Assembly: GCF_019392245.1 (NCBI RefSeq)
Contig: NZ_JAHXRL010000003.1
Location: forward strand, 496,001-560,000
Source: Sulfitobacter sp. CW3
Lineage (GTDB): Bacteria > Pseudomonadota > Alphaproteobacteria > Rhodobacterales > Rhodobacteraceae
Direction: 5' to 3'
DNA length: 64,000 nucleotides
Shown: in pieces, positions 58,121-64,000 of the stretch
How the letters are laid out: each line of letters begins with the position of its first letter
Numbering within the stretch: position 1 is the first letter of the stretch
Notes under the pieces: model-generated
The model's database searches: none
The model's input: only the letters and a program-made list of their open reading frames with translations
Told to the model about the DNA's origin: nothing
Position numbers and translations under genes: made by a program

Positions 58121-59550
58121 TCGATGAGTCTGAGTTGGTTGATTTGACGGGCGATGGCGCGGAATGCTTCGGACAGTTCTATGCCGTCGACATCAAAGAA
58201 ATGGCTTGGCGAAGAGGCGCAGTTGCGCATGACATCGGCACCGTCGTCGTTATCATAGGGGTCATCGTCGACCTCGAATCCGATGGTCCAGATCACGATG
58301 TGTTTTGCTTTGGCGGCCGAGCAGATGTCGCTGAGCAAGCTGTTCCCGATCGACCGGTCATATTTGCGCCAGTAAAAGTCGGAGCGGTCTCTGGAATACA
58401 CATATTTGCTTAGATACCAGTTCAGGTTGTATCTGTCCCATTGCACATATTCGCTGTCGCTGTTGTAGTAACGGCTGGTGATCCGGTTGGAGGTGGCGTT
58501 TTCACCGTCGGTCATCAGAATAACGGTCTTGAGCGTTTCCGTATCGTCGTAATTTACGGGGCGGCCCCGGAATTGGGTGTCAACTTCCCCTGCGGACACT
58601 AGGGAATTGTTGATGTCACGGAATGAAGGGTCCAGCATCGCGGCGGCCCATTTCATCCCGATAAAAATAGACGTACCCGCACGCGGGGTCAGATCGTCGA
58701 TCTGGTCTTTCAACCTATCGCGGTTTTGAGAAAACGGTTTGATACGTTCATAGCTAAAGCGCGGGCATACAGTTTCGTTGCGGTCGTTGTTCCGGCCATC
58801 ATAATTCCACTGATAATGCTGTGCTTGGTCGTGCCATCTATTTGTGTCCAAGGCCGCACTTTTGAATTCATCGTCGTCAAATTCAACGCAATGTGAATAG
58901 TTGTGCTTGGTGTACATTTTCATGCGGCTGGTAATGAGCGGGCCGGCATTCACATGCTCTGAATAGGGGATCAGGGAGATCGAAATCAGGTCTTCGTTTT
59001 CGTCCTGCAAGACTGTGTCGATAAAGACCTTGGCGGCATCGCGCATGTCAGAGATACGCGACCCCTGTGCCATGGATCCGGAAATATCCAGGACCAATGA
59101 AATTTCGACATTTGCAACGCGTTCTTCGGCCTTGCTGTGGGCGGGAACATCCAAGGTGTCATAGCCGAATTTACGCAGATATGGCGTGTCGAGAGGTTTG
59201 ACCGCGTCCACGGTTACGGTGCGAAAGTTCAATCCGTCTTCGACGGTGACGTTTGACAGGTAATCCGTCATGCCCGATTTGGCGAAATAGTCTCTGACGA
59301 CGCCTTCGGGGTCCAATGTCTGGTCCAGATCCGACGCGGCAAGAACCGCGCGATCCGATACGGCCTGCAGCTTGGAACGTTCCAGTTCATGGCGCATGAA
59401 ATCCAATTGAATCCCGCCCACCATGATCATCATCAAGACCACGAACAGAACCCAGATCGTCATGATCCCGTCTTCTTCGCGGGCAAAACGCCGCGTTTGG
59501 GCGACGATTGCATCTTGGAGCGGTTTGATCGTCAGCAATGCAGGCGACAT
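58117..59550 (-). CDS. TadG-like protein with von Willebrand factor A domain
   Basis: A 477-residue protein with an N-terminal Tad-type helix (DGIMTIWVLFVVLMMIMVGG, preceded by EE) followed by a vWA domain. The MIDAS metal site is complete: DISGSM (residues 155-160), the threonine in RAGTSIF and the aspartate in MTDGENA. It is tyrosine- and asparagine-rich between. TadG proteins sit at the outside of the tight-adherence machinery; the vWA suggests adhesion or metal-dependent assembly. It is first in the three-gene operon; no pilin gene adjoins. Confidence 0.88.
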   Translation of the reverse strand: MSPALLTIKPLQDAIVAQTRRFAREEDGIMTIWVLFVVLMMIMVGGIQLDFMRHELERSKLQAVSDRAVLAASDLDQTLDPEGVVRDYFAKSGMTDYLSNVTVEDGLNFRTVTVDAVKPLDTPYLRKFGYDTLDVPAHSKAEERVANVEISLVLDISGSMAQGSRISDMRDAAKVFIDTVLQDENEDLISISLIPYSEHVNAGPLITSRMKMYTKHNYSHCVEFDDDEFKSAALDTNRWHDQAQHYQWNYDGRNNDRNETVCPRFSYERIKPFSQNRDRLKDQIDDLTPRAGTSIFIGMKWAAAMLDPSFRDINNSLVSAGEVDTQFRGRPVNYDDTETLKTVILMTDGENATSNRITSRYYNSDSEYVQWDRYNLNWYLSKYVYSRDRSDFYWRKYDRSIGNSLLSDICSAAKAKHIVIWTIGFEVDDDPYDNDDGADVMRNCASSPSHFFDVDGIELSEAFRAIARQINQLRLIE

Positions 59551-59897
59551 TTGAAATCCTTCTACCCGTTCGGCTTTGGCGCGATGGCCGGACCTATCGC
59601 ATCAACCATCCCGTCATAGGGATAGAACATGGCCCAAATGGGGCGGGATTTTCTGCAAATTGAGGCGATTTTGTGAGTTTCGTGTGTAAACGGGGCAGTT
59701 TGCGGTGACTGTTTCATATTTGGGAACGATGCGAGGGCATTCTGAGGCTCGATCGATTCGTTCGGAAAAAGTTTTCATTCTGCCTAATTTATATGCATTT
59801 TATAACCTTTGAGGGTTCTAACTTCGCTCGGTACATGCTCAACAGGTGGCGCTACCGATATTTTACCTTAGGTCACATTGCCAAACAGGAGCACTCT
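59551..59897. other. 347-base divergent promoter region between the Tad operon and gdhA
   Basis: No gene is supported. The half near gdhA is AT-rich (GGAAAAAGTTTTCATTCTGCC, then TATATGCATTTTATAACC around 59785-59812) and probably carries its promoter. AACAGGAGC before 59898 is the gdhA ribosome-binding site. I see no clear operator motif. Confidence 0.45.
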
Positions 59898-61328
59898 ATG
59901 ACCCCCGTAAATGAACCCAGCTTTCGCGACAGTGTCGACATCATGTTTAACAGGGCCGTTGCCCTGATGGACCTGTCTCCGGGTCTTGAAGAGAAAATTC
60001 GCGTCTGCAACGCGACCTATACCGTACGCTTTGGGGTGCGTCTGCGGGGGCGCATACAAACTTTTACCGGTTACCGGTCTGTTCATTCGGAGCATATGGA
60101 ACCGGTGAAAGGCGGCATTCGCTATAGCCTTGGTGTTAACCAAGACGAGGTCGAGGCGCTGGCGGCTTTGATGACCTATAAATGCGCGCTGGTCGAGGCG
60201 CCCTTTGGCGGGTCCAAAGGCGGGTTGTGTATCGATCCACGCGAATACGATGAAAACGAGCTGGAACTGATCACCCGCCGCTTTGCCTATGAGCTGATCA
60301 AGCGCGACATGATCAACCCTGCGCAGAACGTACCTGCGCCCGACATGGGCACAGGCGAACGCGAAATGGCGTGGATCGCGGACCAATATAAGCGGATGAA
60401 CACGACAGACATTAACGGTGTCGCTTGCGTGACCGGCAAGCCGATTAACGCAGGCGGCATTCAGGGCCGGACAGAGGCAACAGGCCGTGGTGTTCAATAT
60501 GCCCTGCATGCGTTTTTCCGCGATGCCAAGGGCCTTGTGAAAGCCGGGCTTGAGGGCAAGCTGAACGGCAAGCGGGTGATCGTTCAGGGTTTGGGTAACG
60601 TTGGGTATCACGCGGCCAAGTTTCTAAGCGAAGAAGACGGGTGCCTGATCACGGCGATTATTGAACGCGACGGCGGGTTGCGTAATGACGCGGGTCTGGA
60701 CGTCGAGGCGGTGCATCAATGGATCGCCAAACACGGCACGATCACAGGCTACCCCGATGCCACGATGGTCGAAGATGGGGCGTCTTTGTTGGAACAGGAA
60801 TGCGACATTCTGATCCCGGCGGCGCTGGAAGGCGTGATTAACCTTGGCAATGCGAACCGGATCAAGGCCCCCTTGATTGTCGAGGCGGCGAACGGGCCCG
60901 TCACCGCCGGTGCCGATGAAATCCTGTGCGCTAATGGCGTGGTGATCATTCCCGATATGTATGCAAACGCGGGTGGTGTGACTGTATCCTATTTCGAGTG
61001 GGTCAAAAACCTGAGCCACATCCGGTTTGGTCGCATGCAGCGCCGCAACGAAGAAAGCCGCCATCAGTTGCTGGTGGACGAACTTGAACGTCTGAGCGCC
61101 GACAGCGGTGTGGGCTGGCAGCTAAGCCCGAATTTCAAGGACAAATACCTGCGTGGCGCTGACGAGCTGGAGCTGGTTCGGTCAGGTCTGTACGACACAA
61201 TGGTCGAAGCCTACCGGTCTATGGCGGACATTTGGCACAGCCGCGATGATGTGATGGATCTGCGCACGGCGGCCTATCTGGTCAGTATCACCAAGGTTGC
61301 CGCAAGTTACCGCGCCAAAGGGCTTTAA
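59898..61328 (+). CDS. gdhA: Glutamate/leucine dehydrogenase
   Basis: A 476-residue amino-acid dehydrogenase, the hexameric class. The active-site lysine region is EAPFGGSKGGLCIDPR and the second catalytic lysine region HMEPVKGGIRYSLGV; the NAD-binding motif is VIVQGLGNVGYHAAKFL, and VEAANGPVTAGADEIL follows. The start ATG 59898 has CAGGAG upstream; the longer frame from 59793 lacks a signal. Glutamate deamination or synthesis is the expected role. The exact amino acid is not certain. It is divergent from the Tad operon. Confidence 0.92.
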   Translation: MTPVNEPSFRDSVDIMFNRAVALMDLSPGLEEKIRVCNATYTVRFGVRLRGRIQTFTGYRSVHSEHMEPVKGGIRYSLGVNQDEVEALAALMTYKCALVEAPFGGSKGGLCIDPREYDENELELITRRFAYELIKRDMINPAQNVPAPDMGTGEREMAWIADQYKRMNTTDINGVACVTGKPINAGGIQGRTEATGRGVQYALHAFFRDAKGLVKAGLEGKLNGKRVIVQGLGNVGYHAAKFLSEEDGCLITAIIERDGGLRNDAGLDVEAVHQWIAKHGTITGYPDATMVEDGASLLEQECDILIPAALEGVINLGNANRIKAPLIVEAANGPVTAGADEILCANGVVIIPDMYANAGGVTVSYFEWVKNLSHIRFGRMQRRNEESRHQLLVDELERLSADSGVGWQLSPNFKDKYLRGADELELVRSGLYDTMVEAYRSMADIWHSRDDVMDLRTAAYLVSITKVAASYRAKGL

Positions 61329-61366
61329 TCCCCACTGCACTAAAGCGGAAATTGATAAAAGAGTGT

Positions 61367-61386
61367 CGCGGACGAACCCGTCCGCG
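61367..61386 (+). terminator. Hairpin after gdhA
   Basis: CGCGGACG (61367-61374) pairs with CGTCCGCG (61379-61386) over a four-base loop, about 40 bases after the gdhA stop. No T-run follows. Confidence 0.5.
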
Positions 61387-61491
61387 GCGCAAAACGCGCC
61401 CCATTGGTTGTCCAGCCATTGCACCTTTGCAATGGACTTGATTGAGTAGCCCCAAGGTGCTGCTATCAAGGCGGATGAACTGGGGGATGTG

Positions 61492-62745
61492 ATGCGGTTT
61501 TCAGGATTGCGCGTGCTGCGCGAAGGATTGACCGGAAACAAGGGATGGGCACCGCATTGGCGCGATGCCGAACCCAAGGCGGAATATGACGCGATCATCA
61601 TCGGCGGTGGCGGTCACGGGCTGAGCACCGCGTATTATCTGGCCAAGGAACACGGGCTTACCAATATTGCCGTTCTCGAAAAGGGCTATCTTGGCGGCGG
61701 CAACGTCGGGCGTAACACCACGATCGTGCGCGCCAACTATTTTCTTCAGGGTAACTCCGAGTTTTATTCCCATTCGCTGAAGCTGTGGGAAGGGTTGGAA
61801 GAAGACCTGAATTATAACGTCATGCATTCGCAGCGGGGGTTGATCAACCTGTTCCATTCGGACGGTCAGCGCGACGCTTTTGCGCGGCGCGGAAACTCCA
61901 TGATCAACCAAGGTGACGATGCGGTGCTGCTGGACCGCGAAGGGGTGCGTAAATACCTGCCTTACCTCGATTTCGACAATGTGCGGTTTCCGATCTACGG
62001 CGGGCTGCTGCATCCGCGCGGCGGCACGGCGCGGCATGATGCGGTTGCCTGGGGCTATGCACGCGGCGCGTCGGATCGCGGGGTTGATTTGATCCAGCAA
62101 TGCGAAGTCACCGGGATTGATATCGAAAACGGTCAGGTGCGCGGTGTGCAAACCACGCGCGGGGCGATCCGCGCCAAGAAGGTCGGCATCGTGGTTGCGG
62201 GCCGTTCAGGTCAGGTGGCGGCCATGGCGGGGATGCGACTGCCGATTGAAAGCCACGTCTTGCAGGCCTTTGTGACCGAGGGGCTAAAACCCTGCATCGA
62301 CCATGTGGTCAGTTTCGGCATGGGGCACTTCTATATTTCGCAATCCGACAAGGGCGGTTTGGTCTTTGGCGGCGATCTGGATTTCTATGCCTCTTACGCC
62401 AGCCGCGGCAATCTGCCGATGGCGGAACATGTGATGGAGGCGGGGATGACCCTGATGCCGATGATCGGCAAGGCCAAGGTCTTGCGCAGTTGGGGCGGGA
62501 TCATGGACATGACGCCCGACGGCAGCCCGATCATCGACCAGACGGATACCAAGGGTTTGTTCATTGATTGCGGCTGGTGCTACGGCGGGTTCAAGGCGGT
62601 GCCCGGATCAGGGTTCAGTTTTGCGCATCTGATGGCCACGGGAAATCACCATGCGCCAGCGGCGAAGTTCCGGTTGGACCGGTTCCGTACCGGCGTCGGC
62701 TTGATGGATGAAGAGGGCACCGGTTCTCAGCATAACCTTCATTGA
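61492..62745 (+). CDS. soxB: Sarcosine oxidase subunit beta
   Basis: A 417-residue FAD/FMN subunit of heterotetrameric sarcosine oxidase, which demethylates sarcosine to glycine. The dinucleotide motif is YDAIIIGGGGHGLSTAYYLA; GGGNVGRNTTIVRANY contains the residues around the flavin, and GGIMDMTPDGSPIID is typical of the C-terminal half. The start ATG 61492 follows GGGGGATGT. It begins soxBDA(G), ordered as in other alphaproteobacteria. It feeds C1 units into tetrahydrofolate. Confidence 0.96.
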   Translation: MRFSGLRVLREGLTGNKGWAPHWRDAEPKAEYDAIIIGGGGHGLSTAYYLAKEHGLTNIAVLEKGYLGGGNVGRNTTIVRANYFLQGNSEFYSHSLKLWEGLEEDLNYNVMHSQRGLINLFHSDGQRDAFARRGNSMINQGDDAVLLDREGVRKYLPYLDFDNVRFPIYGGLLHPRGGTARHDAVAWGYARGASDRGVDLIQQCEVTGIDIENGQVRGVQTTRGAIRAKKVGIVVAGRSGQVAAMAGMRLPIESHVLQAFVTEGLKPCIDHVVSFGMGHFYISQSDKGGLVFGGDLDFYASYASRGNLPMAEHVMEAGMTLMPMIGKAKVLRSWGGIMDMTPDGSPIIDQTDTKGLFIDCGWCYGGFKAVPGSGFSFAHLMATGNHHAPAAKFRLDRFRTGVGLMDEEGTGSQHNLH

Positions 62746-62771
62746 TGGCGCTTTGGGGATGGGGTTGGATT

Positions 62772-62794
62772 TGAGTATTTTTAAAAGGGTGAAG
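62772..62794. repeat. Degenerate intergenic motif between soxB and soxD
   Basis: TGAGTATTTTTAAAAGGGTGAAG matches the layout of GGGATATTTTAGAGCCAGAGAAG at 9906 (GA(T)GTATTTT, spacer, GAAG). It lies between two co-directional genes, not at an operon end. Confidence 0.35.
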
Positions 62795-62823
62795 GGGCAG
62801 ATGCCCGTTCAGAGAGGTTTGGC

Positions 62824-63096
62824 ATGAGACTGGACTGTCCGATTTGTGGGAGCCGCGACCGGCGCGAGTTTTACTATCAGGGTGATGCCGTGATGCTGGC
62901 GCGCCCTGCGGTGGACGCGGGGGCGGATGCTTGGGATCGCTATTTGCATTTGCGCGATAATCCGGCAGGCCAGACGCGCGATTTGTGGCACCACGAGGCG
63001 GGCTGTGGTGCGTGGTTGGTGGTGACGCGCGATACGGTGACCCATGCGGTGTCGGCGGTTGAGCTGGCGTCGGACGTGAAGGGGGCCATGGCATGA
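62824..63096 (+). CDS. soxD: Sarcosine oxidase subunit delta
   Basis: A 90-residue zinc-binding subunit. Cysteines of CPICGSRDRREF and the HHEAGCGAW stretch make the metal site; LHLRDNPAGQTRDLWHH is family-typical. The start ATG 62824 overlaps nothing upstream; the stop overlaps the soxA start by 4 bases. Confidence 0.95.
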   Translation: MRLDCPICGSRDRREFYYQGDAVMLARPAVDAGADAWDRYLHLRDNPAGQTRDLWHHEAGCGAWLVVTRDTVTHAVSAVELASDVKGAMA

Positions 63097-64000
63097 GGAT
63101 CAAGGGCAAGGGTCTGATTGATCGGTCCGACACGGTCACGTTCAGTTTCGACGGACGCAGCTATGACGGGTTCGCTGGGGACACTGTTGCCTCGGCTTTG
63201 TTGGCGAATGACGTGACGTTGATGGGGCGGTCGTTCAAGTATCACCGTCCGCGCGGGGTTTTGACCGCCGGTAGCGAAGAGCCGAATGCGCTGGTCACGG
63301 TGGGGAATGGTGCGGCGACTGATCCGAATGTGCGTGCCACCATGCAGGAGGTGTTTGACGGATTGCAGGTGCGGAGCCAGAATGCCTGGCCGTCGCTGGA
63401 TTTCGATGTGATGGCGGTGAACAATCTGGTCTCGCCGTTTTTGGGGGCCGGGTTTTATTACAAGACCTTCATGTGGCCGCGCAAATTCTGGGAACGTGTC
63501 TATGAGCCGGTGATCCGGCGGGCGGCTGGTTTGGGCGGGTTGAGCGGGGCACATAACCCCGACAGTTACGAACGGGCCTTTGCGTTTTGTGATGTCTTGG
63601 TGATTGGCGCTGGGCCTGCGGGTCTGATGGCGGCTTTGACGGCTGCACGCGGTGGCGCGGATGTTATTCTAGCCGATGAGGACGCGTTGATGGGCGGGCG
63701 GCTGAATGCCGAAACCTATCAGATTGAAGGCAAGCCGGGGCATGTCTGGGCGGCCGAGGCTGTGGCCGAGTTGGCGGGGATGGATAACGTTCGGCTGATG
63801 TCGCGCACAACGGTGACTGGGGCCTATGATCAGGGCACGTTCGGCGCGTTGGAGCAGGTTGGTCACCATCACGGTCGCCGCGGCGAGGGAGCACCGCTTG
63901 AGTGTTTCTGGCGGATTGTGGCCAAGCATAGCATCTTGACCGCTGGCGCGTTGGAGCGGCCCATTGCGTTTCAGAACAACGACCGGCCCGGGATTATGAC
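63093..64000 (+). CDS. soxA: Sarcosine oxidase subunit alpha (cut by window edge)
   Basis: About 302 residues are visible from ATG 63093, which overlaps the soxD stop. The N-terminal 2Fe-2S-ferredoxin-like fold (SYDGFAGDTVASALLANDV, MGRSFKYHRPRGVLTAG) and the nucleotide-binding motif DVLVIGAGPAGLMAALTAARGG identify the large subunit, which carries the folate-binding part beyond the window. The reading frame is open to the edge. soxG is expected to follow. Confidence 0.95.
   Translation, partial: MRIKGKGLIDRSDTVTFSFDGRSYDGFAGDTVASALLANDVTLMGRSFKYHRPRGVLTAGSEEPNALVTVGNGAATDPNVRATMQEVFDGLQVRSQNAWPSLDFDVMAVNNLVSPFLGAGFYYKTFMWPRKFWERVYEPVIRRAAGLGGLSGAHNPDSYERAFAFCDVLVIGAGPAGLMAALTAARGGADVILADEDALMGGRLNAETYQIEGKPGHVWAAEAVAELAGMDNVRLMSRTTVTGAYDQGTFGALEQVGHHHGRRGEGAPLECFWRIVAKHSILTAGALERPIAFQNNDRPGIM

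Overview
The window reads as chromosomal DNA of a marine-type alphaproteobacterium of the Rhodobacterales (Roseobacter group). The grounds are gene content and layout: a PutA lacking the DNA-binding domain beside an Lrp-type PutR, a thiDOSGEF-thiY-tenA-thiZX operon, bluE-cobD-cobC, TRAP transporters, heterotetrameric sarcosine oxidase, a carnitine dehydrogenase-thioesterase fusion, and short GGGATATTTT...GAAG-like intergenic motifs that I associate with this order. Base composition is moderately GC-rich. No insertion sequence, prophage, CRISPR array or integrase was recognised; the window looks like a core or stable accessory chromosome region.

Layout. 1-3.3 kb: the edge of an ABC exporter, a serine-glyoxylate-type aminotransferase, a HisC-like aminotransferase and a 54-residue Tat-like microprotein. 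3.3-10.4 kb: a crotonase, a 93-base hairpin repeat, valS, an orphan CoxL-like molybdenum hydroxylase subunit and a hotdog thioesterase. 10.5-15.9 kb: metF with divergent metR, an MDR oxidoreductase, an inositol monophosphatase, a rhomboid protease and an Asp/Glu racemase-like protein. 15.9-20.6 kb: putA/putR, a periplasmic TPR protein and tRNA-Leu(TAA). 20.8-28.4 kb: a TPP riboswitch followed by ten thiamine genes, almost all overlapping. 28.5-31.3 kb: the aminopropanol arm of cobalamin synthesis. 32.2-35.2 kb: a TRAP transporter with an internal attenuator-like hairpin and a strong terminator. 35.3-39.6 kb: a ribbon-helix-helix regulator, PHB-depolymerase-like esterase and C45 acyltransferase operon, then an HWE kinase with a single-domain response regulator. 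39.8-48.6 kb: metG, an MFS transporter, an aldo/keto reductase and a carnitine-catabolism operon with an embedded lipoprotein, then a DMT transporter. 48.7-56.9 kb: NUDIX, DUF983, an EF-hand protein with an ECF sigma / membrane protein / periplasmic sensor unit, several unknown envelope proteins, a MaoC-like protein, and MATE with divergent HxlR. 57.0-59.6 kb: a three-gene TadE/TadG-like operon. 59.9-64 kb: glutamate dehydrogenase and soxBDA.

How the genes may work together. Several loci feed one-carbon and methylamine metabolism: carnitine is turned into glycine betaine, whose demethylation product sarcosine is oxidised by SoxBDAG to glycine and a tetrahydrofolate-bound C1 unit; MetF reduces that unit for methionine synthesis; and the serine-glyoxylate aminotransferase connects glyoxylate with serine and glycine. 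The thiamine operon combines de novo thiazole synthesis with import and TenA salvage of pyrimidine breakdown products. The cobalamin genes supply the nucleotide-loop linker. Two regulated units have no settled function: the ECF sigma/EF-hand unit and the RHH-depolymerase-C45 operon. They and the lipoprotein inside the carnitine operon are the best candidates for new biology here. I do not see a wholly novel defence or mobile system.
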